Assembly: GCA_905250075.1 (NCBI GenBank)
Contig: CAJNOP010000058.1
Coordinates: 837,257 to 901,256, forward strand
DNA: 64,000 nt
Origin: Rotaria sp. Silwood1
Taxonomy: Eukaryota; Rotifera; Eurotatoria; Philodinida; Philodinidae
Direction of reading: 5' to 3'
Shown here in pieces: positions 1 to 12,879 of this stretch. The notes below the pieces were generated by a model. The model was given only the letters and a program-made list of their open reading frames with translations. It did no database searches and had not been told where the DNA came from. A program made the translations under genes and the position numbers. Positions within the stretch are counted from its first letter, which is position 1; each line of letters starts with the position of its first letter.

Positions 1-1892
1 TAGATGAATCATCAGCTGTTGTTTTTCGAGGTGTTGTTAATAAACGAATAGCTACACCATTTCGATATTGTTTAACAATAACACGAGATAAATGAGACCA
101 TAATGAGACAAGTGTTATAACCTACAATATTATATATTGTATTCAAGCATCAAGTTAATTTAATAAAAATATAAAGTTAATCTTTTAATATTGATTAGAC
201 GAATAGACAGGACATGAATATGAGAGATATTGAATTTCTAATTTCTGACTATAATAAATTATGCATATTTAAAATTTTATAGTCAACAAAAATGCATCTG
301 TATGAGAAACTACTTTTGTAAATTAGAGTTTGAAAACAATGAGATTAACATTGTACAAAAAAAAGAACAAATATTTTCTCTAATAATTTTTGTTCAATAC
401 AAAAGATCTTTATCTATAAAGATGGATTAGTCTTTTCATTAGAGGATTTATTATGAGAGATTAAGATACTCTTTATGTCTACTGTATCATATTTACAAAC
501 ATACATATTGACTATCTATATATATAAGAGTTCAGAGATCAATAGACAAATTACTAAAAATTTTTTTTTTTTTGTTCTTTAACTTATTTTTAAAACATAC
601 AGGTGAATTAATTCGTCTTGCTTGATCAAGAATAGCTATTGTATGTCGAGCTCCAACAAGTAAAATTGAATCTCGATGTTTATCCTAATAAGAAAAAAGA
701 AAATAATAATTGGATAAAACAGAATATTTTTTACTGGAAATTTAACAGGAAATAATTTTCCACCAAATGATCGAGTATTTTCCGAAAATATACATATAAA
801 TTGTTTAGCAACATTCAATTGAGTCATATCATTCGTATTATGAAGATGTGTTCGTATACGATTTATTAATTGTTTTATAGAAAATTGATCAAGTAATGAA
901 CGTGGTAATAATTGTTTTAATAACCATGATCGTCTATCTTTTAGTCTTATTTGAAAATAAATTTATTCAATAAAAATAAATAAAAAACATACTTGACAAG
1001 AGTATTTACTCGAACACCAGTACATAATGATTCATCAAGAATAAGTAATGCTGTTAATTGTACAGCAGTATCTACACTTATTTCACTACCAGCACGTTCT
1101 CGAACATAATCATTGATACTCTTTATAAGAAAAAAAAAACATATATATAAAACAATACAAATCAAAAAAAAATTTACTATTTTATTTACTTGTCTATATA
1201 AATAAGTAAATGTAATTGGTTCTGTATCAGCTAATATTTCAGCTTGATAAGGAACAATAACAACACGTAATGTACAAATTGTTGTTTCAGTTGTACATGG
1301 CCATTGTGATACCTTTATAAATAAAATTTATTTTATTTGAAAAAGAAAAAATAATTATCAATATAATATTTTACTTCTTTTAATTTTTGTTGAGGTCGAA
1401 TATATCGAATTGATCGCCAAGAAGTATCACGTGCTTCACTTAATGTTAAACGATATCGACGAATATCTGTACCAAGACTATGACGAAAAGCTACTTCTTC
1501 AACTAACTCCTAGATATTAAAAAAAAAATGTTTGTTTAATTTTTTATCAAGTCATTATCGTACTTCCGCTGTTGTTAAATCTCCAATTGAATATTCTGTA
1601 AGAGATCCATCTTCAAGAAAGATACGCATTTTAGTAGTATCATTATTAAATATGGGTTCAATTTTATGTACAAGTTTCTTTCCACCAACACATTCATTGA
1701 TTTTTCTAAATTTAAATAATTTATAAATATTCAATTGACATGTTATAGGTAATCGAAGACTTACAAATTAATTGATGGGATTGGAGGCGGTGGAGGTGGT
1801 GGTGGTGGTGGTGGTTCTGGTAAAGATGTTTCACAATCATCAGAAAATGATGATAGAGAAGAGTTTGTTGCTGATGATGAACTCATCATCAT
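1..1892 (-). CDS. FRMPD-like FERM-domain protein, 5' part (gene runs off the left edge)
   Basis: Eight frame-preserving exons on the minus strand: 1892-1765, 1705-1564, 1509-1375, 1312-1190, 1120-993, 945-735, 684-601 and 121-1 (cut by the window edge). All junctions are GT-AG. The start is the first of three consecutive ATGs, followed by a Ser-rich stretch and about a dozen prolines encoded by a GGT-type microsatellite. A FERM domain follows: an F1-like beta segment (MRIFLEDGSLTEYSIGDLTT), an F2 helix with VDTAVQLTALLILDE, the F2-F3 link (QLNVAKQFICIFSENTRSFG) and the F3 start (DSILLVGARHTIAILDQARR). The order and wording match the FERM region of FRMPD1/3/4, cortical scaffold proteins that bind membranes and G-protein regulators. 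No PDZ domain precedes the FERM in the visible part, whereas vertebrate FRMPDs have one. Exon 7 is 480 bases from exon 8, much longer than the other introns here. FERM identity is fairly sure; the FRMPD subgroup is inferred. Confidence 0.72.
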
Positions 1893-3360
1893 GTCTGACT
1901 GAAATCGATCGGATCATCGATGAATTGTGTATTCATCTTTAATCCCTTATTCTTCTATCTATAAGCATTACATCACTAACAGATCATTGTCTCTATTTAT
2001 TCAATCAAATTGATTGAATAGAAACGATGAGAACGTAAGGAAGAAGAAGAAGAAGAATAGAATAACAACGAGGAGATGCGCCTAATTGGAGACGACAATG
2101 TATATTTATAAATCCTCTAACAAATGACGAAGATGTTCAAATGTAAAAAAAAAAAACAAAAGTGTGTATATATATATTGTCTTATTTGCATTGTTAAATC
2201 GAGGATTTAATTGAAATAAATGTAAAAGAGAATTTTACATCAATGAATTATATTTATGATAACATCATAATGAAAATATTAAATAGATATAATAAATTTG
2301 ATTGATTATCAGAGATAATCGATATAGCCAGCCATTGGTCACTAATACATAGAGACGGTTCGAACTTAAAAGTGAAGAAAGTTGAATTTACCATTGAAAA
2401 AAAAACAACAATTGATAGTATTTGAAATAAAAGTTAGCATTGAACATTCTAGATACACAAAAATTTTCTCAGAATCAATGATTCAAAAATTGATGCAAAA
2501 GATGTTCATTGAATGTGCTATCAAACTAAGATTGATCAAAAAGAAAAAAAAATTTCATCATCGATTATGAAATATTCTATCAATATATGACATTTCGTAC
2601 AAACAACAATACCCATCCATTTAGAAATTGGAAGTTCAAGATGCTCAACAGGACAATCTTTTTTTAGAACGCAAAATCCGAAGGATAGTACTGAAGCCAT
2701 GTAGAACATACAAGTCAGTTAATGGATCGTGATTCGATGAAGTTTTGGTCTCAGAGTGAAATTTGTTGTGATTTTTCATTCTTATCAATAGTAACCAGAA
2801 GTGTACATGACCTACTAGTGACCAGTGCTTTGATGAAAAGATTATTTTGCTGAGCTGGATTGACATTTACTCAACGACAGACACATTTATCATCGAATTA
2901 AATTGAGAACAGTATTTTTTTCATTCTTATGAGAAATTCAAGAAAAGGAAAACTTATCCTTTTGTCGTTGTTTGTCTATTTATATGGATAACATTTTGAG
3001 TCTTGTATCCTAATGTTTATTTGATTATTGTTTTTGCTCACCCGATGGACGTCAAGCATCTTTTCTATTTTTCATTTCATGCCTTTTAGAAAACATGTGA
3101 TATAGTTTATCACCATGATTTTTTTCATTAATAGAGAGTCTATGATGTTTACCATATAGTGAAAATCGTTTTATTATCGTAATATAGCCGAATAAATTTA
3201 CACTCATTACTTCTTACGTATTATTGATTCTAGCATAATCTAGTCAATAAAACAACTGTTACTAATTAAAGAAAATAAATTGAACATAATATTATTTGAT
3301 ATTAATTTTGATGATGATTTGAGAACTTGATCCTAAACTATAATGATTAGTGTGTTATAT
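1893..3360. other. Intergenic, no gene seen
   Basis: AT-rich DNA upstream of the FRMPD-like gene. Several short open frames occur on both strands, but none has gene-like composition or a recognisable motif. Confidence 0.5.
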
Positions 3361-3368
3361 ACATAACT

Positions 3369-4140
3369 TTCCATGGCACTCCTTTAGATCCAAGGGAAGG
3401 TCGAGAGGGGGTGGGTGCGCCCGAAGAGGGGGGGAGGGAATCTCCTTCGTTTTTAAAAAAACTGCAGAAAATTTTCTAATTGCTCAGAAATTTTGGAGAA
3501 TTTAATCTGATTTTTGCAATGCCATGCACGACTGCGGAAAAGTCAAGTGAAAGTCCACCCAGGTTGTGAAAACCGAAGCTTCTCTAATCTAAAATATATA
3601 AAGAAGAAAGTTTGCTTGTCTGTTTGTTCTTCATGCATTTGGACATGGTACAAGTAAATGCAACGAAACTTTTCGGAGACCATCCTCTCATCCAGGAGGA
3701 GGTCAACGACTACTTTTTGTCGAAAAAGCATCGGTCCTCTGCCTGCAACAGGCCCGCCTATGTATCTGACCAATGAGATTGCAGCATTCGGTAGTATCGG
3801 AGAACTACTGAGCAGCGCATTGTGAGCAAGCACAAAACATGTACTTAGGGTTTTCGAGGATGTTGAGCTTGAATCTGGGGTCCATTCGCCTCGAAATCCT
3901 ATTGGTTGACCAGAAACCAATAGGAATCGAGTTTTTGAGAAAACGAATATCACTGGATGATCGGAGGTAGGACATTAGGAATCTGAAGTCTATGAAGCTC
4001 GATCCTATTCTTTTATTCAAGTTTTCAACGAAAATATTTCAAAACGATGACAACTTTTACAAAGAAGCTTTTTTAACTCCAAACTAATGTAGAAATGATT
4101 CAAAGGTTTCATCAGAAGGATTTATCAGAGTGATTTTCAA
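3369..4140 (+). mobile_element. Diverged, truncated Helitron-like copies (two partial units)
   Basis: Two partial copies of the element that ends at 5364. Positions 3369-3475 resemble 4310-4420 (CATGGCAC..CC, then G-rich sequence). From about 3583 a second unit begins with the same 5' motif as the intact copy (ATATATAAAGAAGAAAGTTT), and 4018-4092 resembles 4776-4852 (TTTCAAAACGATGACAAC, then ACAAAGAAG and AAACTAATGTAGA). Neither unit has the terminal hairpin, so they look like older or truncated tandem insertions. The minus-strand open frame at 3543-3953 lies inside this repeat and is not taken as a gene. Confidence 0.6.
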
Positions 4141-4221
4141 AGCGACTTTTCGAAGTTATTTAGAAGGTGTTAGGCGGTGCCGATAATAGAGATCACTTTG
4201 TTTGAAACACAGTCGCTATAT

Positions 4222-5364
4222 TCTAATATATAAAGAAGAAAGTTTGTTTGTTTCTTTGTATGTTTGTTCTTTATGCATTCAGTCCCTGTAGGAGCTAGAG
4301 CAGTCAAAGTTTGCATGGCACACCCTTGGGTCCAGGGGAAGATCAAGACGGGGTCGGCGGGGCCGAGAGGGGATGGGTGGGGAAAGCTTCCGCAGTTTTC
4401 CAAAAAATGGTAGAAAAATTTTCGGATTTTTTTAAAATATATCGAAAATATTCTCCAATTTCTGACGTACTTACATCTTGCTTTTATATCTTCGCATTGC
4501 CATTGGTCAAGGGCTACTTTTTAATCAAACACTTTTATCTCCGACGTACTTAGTGATCCCGTTATTGGAGCACTATAGTAAGTGTCCCATCCAAAAAGAC
4601 TGTGTGTGCGACTGTCTTCTCGATAACTCGAGAACGAAAGGAGATAAAGACTTGCGGTTTTTGCCATTCGACACAAGAGATTCTAGGGTATGAAAGTAAG
4701 CTCAAATTTAATTGGTCGATTTCCTGACCAATCAGATGTTAGGATACTTTAATGATCAGTAATACTGTTTTGATCAAATTTTCAACAAAAATGTTTCAAA
4801 ACGATGACAACGTTTTACAAAGAAGCCTTTTGTTAACTTCAAACTAATGTAGATTAAAAAATATTAAAATGCCAAAACTAGAGATGGGCAAAGTGATCCC
4901 GTTCTCAGTCCCAAATTTTTCACCGGGACTGGGATCGGGACTAAATTTGTTTTCGACCGCAATCAAACTAAAACAATTGGTTCTATTCATGTCTAATTGA
5001 GCATCTAAGGAGGAGAATATTAGTGATTAAATCGGTTACAGCATAGCAGCAGGATGTTTCAAACTTATAGACAGTGGTAGAGGATAATTTTAAGCTCTAT
5101 ACTGACAAAACTTCTGCTAGCTTCGGTACCGGTATTGAATTCTTTTTTAACCGGGACCAAATGTGTTTTTGATCGGGATCGGGACCGAAAAACACTGGTC
5201 CCGCCCATGTCTAGCCAAAAAAAAGTTGAAAAGGGAAAGAGATCTGAGCGCATTTTGCAGCATCCAAGATCGATAGCTTATAGAAAACCATAAGACCACC
5301 GTTTTCCAATATGTCAGGCGTGCAATATTGCATTTTCCCGGGCAACGCCGGGTACTTCAGCTAG
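4222..5364 (+). mobile_element. Non-autonomous Helitron-like element
   Basis: The 3' end is diagnostic: a GC-rich hairpin (CCCGG, loop GCAACG, CCGGG; 5337-5352), then twelve bases ending in CTAG at 5361-5364, followed by a T. Helitrons end in a short hairpin followed by CTRR and insert next to T. The 5' end is placed at the TC of TCTAATATATAAAGAAG (4222), which matches the beginning of the neighbouring partial copy, but the base before it is T rather than the expected A, so the exact left end is uncertain. No Rep/helicase frame is present. A hAT-type MITE is nested at 4879-5213. Confidence 0.7.
4879..5213. mobile_element. hAT-type MITE nested in the Helitron
   Basis: A 335-base element with imperfect terminal inverted repeats (left TAGAGATGGGC, right end reverse-complemented TAGACATGGGC). 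It is flanked by near-identical 8-base duplications, GCCAAAAC at 4871-4878 and GCCAAAAA at 5214-5221. Inside are degenerate GGGATCGGGAC-type repeats near both ends in inverted orientation. An 8-base target duplication with TAGA-type termini is typical of hAT elements. There is no coding capacity. Confidence 0.7.
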
Positions 5365-5370
5365 TGTTTT

Positions 5371-6707
5371 ACATATTTTTGTTTGCACACCAAGATGTAC
5401 TTGTTTCTTTTTCTGTAGAAATGAACTTCTAATGAGAAAATATGAAGCATGTACTTAAAATATTACTTCTAACATTTTATTTGTAACTTTTTCTTGTTTG
5501 ATTGTCAAATGTTGCTTAAAGAATTTGTTTTTTCTCTTTCAACATCATCTTTATAATCAAATCTTCTCTTTTAGAGAAAAATATTTTACTCATCTTTCTG
5601 ATTAATAACGAATGATTTTTCAATTTTTACTAAAATATAACATCTTGTAATTTATATACAGTCTTTTCATAGTCAATAAAAATAACTACAGTAATTTTTT
5701 CTTTGTCAATTTTATTTTCATTAAAAATTTACAGTTCAAGTCTTGTGCTAAATTTCTTTTAACATAAATGGAAACTAATGTGAATATTGTTTCTATTATT
5801 CAAAATGAGAAAGCTATGTTCGAATTGAACCATATAACACTGACAAAAAAGAAAATAAAAAGAAAAAAAGACGATTATTATATTTAATTTTTATTTCTAT
5901 ATTGGAAAGATTGAAATAAAAGAATGTCATTTTTTAGAATTAACTAATTCGATTGATTATCGTCAGCTATTTCATTTATTCTGAAATTTTTGATAATGAA
6001 AATTACATTCTCATCATCATATATAGTATTTTGATAAGTGACAAATTTTTCTTTTACTTGTTTAGAAATATTTTTTTTTTCATTTTCTTATAATATCTTC
6101 GTGACAATAATTTACTCTTTTTTTTATTTTATTGCACTTAGAAAGTTGTCGTTCTTTGACAAAAAGAAAAAGGGAACGACTATATTTGATATGTTCACTG
6201 AATAATACATAATATGTCTATCTAGACTCATTTTAAATAGGAAAAAGACTTTTGAAATAATGACACAAAACTTTTATTTACTTTCTTTTGTTACTCATTT
6301 AACTCGGTTTGTAAAAATACAATTTTTATGCTCATATTTCAATCATCAAGATTCTATATGAATGTATTTTCTCTTCTCATTGAAATTTATTTGTCTTCAA
6401 GAAACAAAAAAACAATATTAGTGTTTTATTTGATCATTATATCAAAATTAAGCAAGATCATGTAGATTGTCATGTCAATAAGTTAAATTATGTTTATTTT
6501 TTTTTCCAATAAACATCCTTTAGAGAAGTTAATATAGATATATATTAGTTATGAAAATATTTTTGCTATAATATAGATAATTTTTATTTCTAACTTAGCT
6601 TTTTGCTTATTTTTGTGAAATTTATTCAATCAATGTTCTGTATTTTTTTTTTGTTTTGTAAAAAATTTCGCAAGTTCGCTTTTAGAAAAACTGATGATAT
6701 ATTTCAG
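5371..6707. other. Intergenic, no gene seen
   Basis: Very AT-rich sequence rich in T and A runs, upstream of the putative glycosyltransferase gene. No coding frame, RNA gene or repeat structure is recognisable. Confidence 0.5.
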
Positions 6708-7976
6708 ATGGAAGCTTCTAGTAATATTTGGATCAAACTATTCATATTACTATTGTTTTTAATATTGATTTTATATTATGTATTACTTCAAACAAATAAT
6801 TATAGATTAAAACAGACATTTACAAAATTTTATGAAACTCTTAATAAAAGTCGAATATTAGAAATGTTTATTCCAGTATTTACTACTATTATTTCAAATG
6901 GTACAAATACTACTACGATATATCCTATTATTAATAATACTATCACCTTGAAATATTCGATCATTACTACAACTATTACTGACCTTCCTACAACTATTGA
7001 TCCAGCTGAGTTGCTTGTTGAAAGATCTCCTTCGGTTTCACGTCTTAATATTAAAGATAGAAACAGTAGTTTAGTTGTTTTTCTTTTTCAAACAAAACAT
7101 CATATTCTTGCCAATCTTCAATTATATCTCATTCAAAAACTTGCTATTGATTTAATTACTATTAATTTATTTATTGATGGACAAGCATCAAATGAAATGC
7201 GTGAAGTTGCTGATAAACATAATGTTGAACTTTTTAGTTTTCCATTTGAAAAACATCAACCTAATGCAGGACCATCTGAGAGAAATACAAATATTGTCAA
7301 TTGGGCTATATCTACCAGAGCTAAACGTTATCTTAGTAATGGTACTGCTATACTTTTACTTGATGGTGATGTTTTTCCTTTAAGTCCATTTGATTCAACA
7401 ACATTATTAAATTCACATGATATAATTTGTCGAAAACATCCAGCTATATTTGCACGATTTTGTTGGGTTGGATTTATATGTTTAAGTCCACATATATTTA
7501 ATACAATTGATGATTTTAGTGTATCACCAATTACACGTCAAGGTCGAGCTTATGATTCTGGTGGTAAAACAATTGAATATTTCTTAAAATATGAAAATAT
7601 AACATTTTCATGGATGAAAGAAACAATTTTACTTAATATTGATAAAGATTTATTTTGGGGTGCAATTAATCAAGATATTCAATGGATTAAACAAAATTTT
7701 GGTCGATGTGATAAATGTGGACCTGAAATATTTTTTTCACCATTTAATAATAGTAATGCTATTTTCTATCATATGATTAGTGGAACTTCAGAATGGAGAT
7801 TTGGACATCAAAGTTCACGACGACAATCAATATATGATACTATTATGCGATCACCTTACGGATCTAATCAAACATATGTAATATCGGATATGATTGTTTC
7901 TATTAAAAAAATTCAAAACATGGAATTAATACCTTTTCATGGAAATTTAACATGTGAAAAAATATGTAAAGGTTAA
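6708..7976 (+). CDS. Putative type II membrane glycosyltransferase (GT-A-like)
   Basis: An intronless frame of 422 residues from the ATG at 6708. That start puts a short cytosolic tail before a clear signal anchor (residues 9-26, LFILLLFLILILYYVL). An in-frame ATG near 6632 would add a Phe/Cys-rich extension and seems less likely. A Thr/Asn-rich stem (about 60-95) holds N-glycosylation sequons. The catalytic-looking part runs from about residue 121 (SLVVFLFQTKHHI), through TINLFIDGQ, to LLLDGDVFPLSPF. The DGD at 219-221 fits the metal/nucleotide-sugar DxD of GT-A enzymes. A Cys-rich stretch (CDKCG) lies near residue 340. The layout is that of a Golgi type II transferase. I do not recognise the family or the sugar. 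A weak polyadenylation-like AATAAAA follows near 8078. Confidence 0.6.
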   Translation: MEASSNIWIKLFILLLFLILILYYVLLQTNNYRLKQTFTKFYETLNKSRILEMFIPVFTTIISNGTNTTTIYPIINNTITLKYSIITTTITDLPTTIDPAELLVERSPSVSRLNIKDRNSSLVVFLFQTKHHILANLQLYLIQKLAIDLITINLFIDGQASNEMREVADKHNVELFSFPFEKHQPNAGPSERNTNIVNWAISTRAKRYLSNGTAILLLDGDVFPLSPFDSTTLLNSHDIICRKHPAIFARFCWVGFICLSPHIFNTIDDFSVSPITRQGRAYDSGGKTIEYFLKYENITFSWMKETILLNIDKDLFWGAINQDIQWIKQNFGRCDKCGPEIFFSPFNNSNAIFYHMISGTSEWRFGHQSSRRQSIYDTIMRSPYGSNQTYVISDMIVSIKKIQNMELIPFHGNLTCEKICKG

Positions 7977-9069
7977 TAATATCATATAATAGAAAAATTA
8001 ATTTTAAGTCTTTGTTAAATTTTATTAGTTTTTATTATTTTTTTTTTGAATTACTATTGAAATATATTTATTAATAATAAAATTCTTTGTTCCATAGACT
8101 CAGGAATAGGTAATAAAAGGAGCAAAGTCAAATCTTACGGGGGGTATGTTTTCATAGTAATGTGAGAAGACTCGTCAATAATAACAGTGCTTCTATCATT
8201 TTGAAACTTTCTAGAATCTAAAAGTTCTTTTGTGGATTCGCACTAGTCTAGCAAAAAGAAATCTCAGTATTTGTCAAAGTTCGTCAAGAAAAAAAGGATA
8301 ATAAAATGATATTTGTCCACTTTCTATAGCACGTATTGTATACATTATCAATAAGAGAGAAGAAGCTATGTATTGAAGATGTCTCTGACAATATAAAGAA
8401 GTTTTTTTTATTCATTATAACGATCTGATAAATTGATAGAATAGTAATTCGAAACGATAGAATTTCAGAGTGCACATATCAACTATAAAAACTGTTACAT
8501 ATTTGATTTATTTGAGATTTTTTTCTAAATTAAATTATATCAACTCGTTTGGAAACTATACCATAAATTCAAATACAATTAGAGTTGGTGAGTTCTACAC
8601 TTTAACTTTTGATGAAGTCGCATTGACAAGTTGTTTGTTCCAATTTTAAATGTGATGATGTAAAATTAACTGTTTGTTATTAATATACAATAGTTAAAAG
8701 GCCTTAAATAAAGCATGATAACATTGCTATTCTTTCTAGAAAATTTTTTCTATCAACACATTAATAATAGCAAAATATCTAAGTATACAAATACCTCTTT
8801 GACATGAAAACAAGATTGATATAAAGACAAACAGATTATACATCTCAAGAGAAAAATCTACATAAATTTCTTATATAGCACTCAAAGATGTATTCACCTC
8901 CCGAATGATAACAAAGGAAGAAGATATAGTTTCTTTTTTTTTTTACTATGTACGTCATACCCTTATATTTTTTTTTTCCTGTCACTCCAACTATAGAATA
9001 TTATGAGATTAACCTTGTAAGATCAACAGTTGCTACAGTACACTATCGCCAATTTATCCTATCTATATA
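7977..9069. other. Intergenic; one copy of a dispersed ~60-base repeat
   Basis: No gene seen. Reverse-complemented, 8625-8675 resembles 18190-18245 and 51345-51400 (ACATCAT, then ACATTTTAAT, then AACTT), suggesting a small dispersed repeat. Confidence 0.35.
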
Positions 9070-12000
9070 ATGTCCTTGAATATTGATCGAGAATCCCTTC
9101 ATGGTTTACTATTTACACATGATTTGTATGTTAATCCTTATGATGATCATAAAAGCAGTAACATCAAAATACGGCTAGTGATAGTTTTTATCATAATGTT
9201 ATTCTTTTTATTACTTATTTCATCAACTTTTATTCTTATTCAAACAGCACCTATTGAAAAATCTCAATCTACAACAATTTTTAGTACTGATAAGTAAAAA
9301 TATTATCATTTTACAATAAATATTCTTAATATAATCAATCGAAATATAGATTACCTTCAAATGGTTCTTCATTAGATTATCGTATTCTACCATATATTGG
9401 TAATGGTCATATAGCTACTGTTGTATTTAGTGATTTTATCTATATGAATGGCCTTTATAATGGTGAAAATGGTTTGTATATTATTTTTATTTTCTTTTTA
9501 TTTTCTTTTTATATTTTATTTTAAAGGTACAAGTCATCGAGCACGTATTCCCAGTACACTTAATTGGCAATTCAATATTAATCCATTATCATCATTATAT
9601 ACTCTGAATGTTTCTTCAGGTATGATATTTTAGATAATAATCATTATTTTTAATTTCTGTTACGTTCATAGGTATCTTTATCGAAACACTTGAAAATGAT
9701 GAAGTTCAAATCGAACGATATCTTTTGGCTTCACAAGAATATACTGAATTATTAATTGCATATGTTGTACTTACTCGATTAGCACCTATAGGTTAAGTTT
9801 TTCTTTTTTGTGCATCAATGATTTTCATAAACTATGATATTATAGGAAAGAAAATTGTTGTACCTGTCGAAGTAAATGAACAAGTGACAAGTATTGATAT
9901 TGATTTTATCGTTGAAACTCGTAATGATGAATATGTGTAAGTAATATTCATTATATTTTAATTATAATTTTATTTTATTTTTTTTTTATAAAAGTCTTTT
10001 ATCTGGAAAAACACGTCAAGTAGAAAATAATCAATTTCAACAAGATCCATTATCTGTATTTATTTATTATACACCATTACCTGTTGAAGGATTAGAACTT
10101 GATGAAGAAGAAACAACTCGTACATATCTTTTTGTTACTTCAATTGATGAAAAACAATCAAGAGCTAAACAAAGTTTTGATTATGGTAAATAAATTATAG
10201 ACGTGTTTGAGTAAATAAAATATTAGTGATTTTCTTTTTTTTTTTTTAATAGCAACAAATGAACGACAACCAAATGAAATATTATTATCACATATATCAA
10301 GATGGAATAATGTTTGGTCAAATGGATATGTTGAAGTGAATGGCAATGATGAATTACAAAAACAAATCAATTCTGCTTTTTATTATATTCTAAGTTCTTT
10401 ACCACCATTATCTACTCAAAGTGAACATAAACAATTCTATGGTCTCAGTCCTGGTAGTCTTTCAAGAGGTGGTCTTTTAGGTGAAGATTATGGTGGTCAT
10501 TCATTTTGGGATACAGAAACATGGATGTTTCCATCAGTTATTCTTTTTTATCCTACGTAAGTGAATAGAATGAGAAGATGGGTTAATTACACGAATTCTC
10601 TTTATAAATTGTTGAAAACATGTGATAGAAATACCATGTCGATATCCATGACGATAATGTCGGATGTTACAATAAGCAATATTTATCTTGATTGATGGAC
10701 TTTTTTCTCTTAGATTGGCAAAAGAAATATTATCATATCGAATCGCTCTACGTGAATCTGCAGCTGACAATGCTCGTCTATTTGGTTATGAAGGATGGAG
10801 GTATTTGACACATTTCATATGTTTACTTATTGTGCTATTAAGTAGCTTTTATTGTTTAGATTTCCTTGGGAAAGTGCTAGAACTGGTGTAGATGTTACAC
10901 CAGATTGTTGTCCTGAAGTTCGTCTCTATCAAATGCATATTACAGGAGATATTGCATTTGCAGCTAGACAATATATTGCAGTAACAGGTGATCGAGATTG
11001 GCTTTTGAATGAACTTGGTGGAGAACTTATTTATGAGACAGCTCGATTTTGGGGTTCGAGAGCTGTATACAATAATGAGAAAAAACAATATGAAATATTA
11101 AGTAAATATTTGTGTTTCTGAAATGAAAATATTTCATACTTTCAATAATCCCTAATATTGTCATATAAAAATTCATACATATGTATTCTTTTATTTTAGC
11201 TGTCTTACCACCAGATGAAGATGCTCAACCATATAAAAATAATTCTGTTTTTACTAATGCAGTTGCTTCACTTTCTATTCGATTGGCTAATAGTGTTAGT
11301 TGCATTACTAATAAAATGCTACCTCAATCTTGGCTTGATATTGCATCGAATTTACATTTTCCATTCGATAATTCAACTCAAAATTATCTTGAATATGAAG
11401 GTTTTGACTTGAGTGAGTGTATGAATGTAAAGAAAATTTTTATTCGAAAAAATTAGTTTGATCTATTTATTAAGAAAATACAACTATTAAACAAGCTGAT
11501 GTTGTTCTTCTTGGATTTCCACTTATGTGGCCAATGAGTGATGAAATAAGACGAAATGATTTATTAGCTTATGAACCTTTAACTCGTGCTGATGGTCCAG
11601 CTATGACTTGGTCAATGCATTCAATTGGCTTTATTGAATTAGGTGATTTCGATAAAGCTGAACAACTTTTTCGACGTTCTTATGAAACTTATGTTCGATC
11701 TCCATTCAATGTTAGTTAGTCAATTATTTCAATATTGATATTGATGTCGAATTACTCTCTATTATTTTTTATAGGTATGGACTGAAGCTCAATCAGGCGT
11801 TGGTGCAGTTAATTTTATAACAGGTGCTGGAGGTTTTTTACAAGCTGTTCTTTTTGGTTATGGTGGTATTCGTCTAACATTAGATCAACTTGAATTTAAA
11901 CCTCGTGGTCATCTACCAAATCAAGTTACAAAATTTATTTTTCATGGTTTGAAATATCAAGGAACTACAATTGATTTGACAATTGACAATGATATGTATG

Positions 12001-12152
12001 AAATTTTTATACGTGCACAGAATATCAACAATTCCGTTCCTCTGTTATACAAGCAAGGAGAGAATAATGGTCCACTCAAATTAAATGATCGTCTCTCATT
12101 TCCAATTGACACTCATGTTATTATACGTCGATTGGTACCTCTTTGTCCTTAA
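9070..12152 (+). CDS. PGGHG: Protein-glucosylgalactosylhydroxylysine glucosidase (GH65), membrane-anchored
   Basis: Twelve exons with frame-preserving GT-AG joins: 9070-9293, 9350-9471, 9527-9619, 9672-9791, 9846-9936, 9995-10185, 10253-10556, 10714-10800, 10860-11101, 11200-11412, 11475-11710 and 11775-12152. They give 766 residues, against about 737 in human PGGHG (ATHL1). The enzyme removes glucose from the glucosyl-galactosyl-hydroxylysine of collagens. Landmarks in family order: an N-terminal NGxYNG-type segment (MNGLYNG), GHSFWDTETWMFPSVIL (Asp367 in FWDTE), WESARTG, VLPPDE with the probable general acid Glu498, KQADVVLLGFP, GPAMTWSMHSIGF and GAVNFITGAGGFLQA. Residues 35-57 form a strong transmembrane segment after a hydrophilic head, giving type II topology; human PGGHG has no such anchor. 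Lumenal or extracellular action is therefore inferred. Confidence 0.9.
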
Positions 12153-12879
12153 TTTTATATTTTTATTTTTGCTTTGGAAAATAATTTTTTTTTTCTATAA
12201 TATATCAGCCAAAATTGAATCGTTATCATGATGATTTATTAAGGTGTTTCGGATATCGATGAATAATAAAAATCATCAAAATCTTTAAAATAATATTTGA
12301 AATTAAGGGAAATTATTAATATGTTCAAATTTATTCATTAACCAAATTAAATCATTATGCTGTTTACTTGGTTTGTTTTTTCAAAAAAACAAAAAACAAA
12401 TATATAGAGATAATTCTTTTTTAAATTTCTTGTGGTGTAAGGGCAACCCATAAAATATCTTAGAAATTTACTTTTAGTGTCTCAATAGCTTCAAGAAATT
12501 TATTGAAAATTGAATTATTTTAAAAAATGTGACTTCAATTTCTTCAACAGAAACTATGGTAACTTCTACACCTTTTTACTGATATAGTTTTTCTATGAGA
12601 AAATTTTCTAATATTAGATTATTTGAGAGGAAAATTGATGTTTTCGGAAATCTGAATACTGTTGTTTCAGAGTATACAAAACACTATTCCATGTAATACA
12701 ACTAATAAAAATTTGGTTTCATCGAAGTGTTTTGTGGAAGTGACTGGTCTATGAATAGAGTATTCCACAAGTCCATTGGAAAAGTGTTAACGTAAATATC
12801 TCTTCTACAATTTAAAGGATTTTATTAATTTTTTTTTTATAGAATGTTAGTATGTTTTTATAGTTTTCATATAATTTAG
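12153..12879. other. Intergenic, no gene seen
   Basis: AT-rich spacer between the glucosidase stop and the decayed transposase. The left terminus of that transposon probably lies here, but I could not fix its inverted repeat. Confidence 0.4.

Noticed and set aside
3543..3953. 136-residue minus-strand frame
   Set aside because: Lies inside the diverged Helitron-like repeat, has no recognisable motif and unusual composition for this genome.
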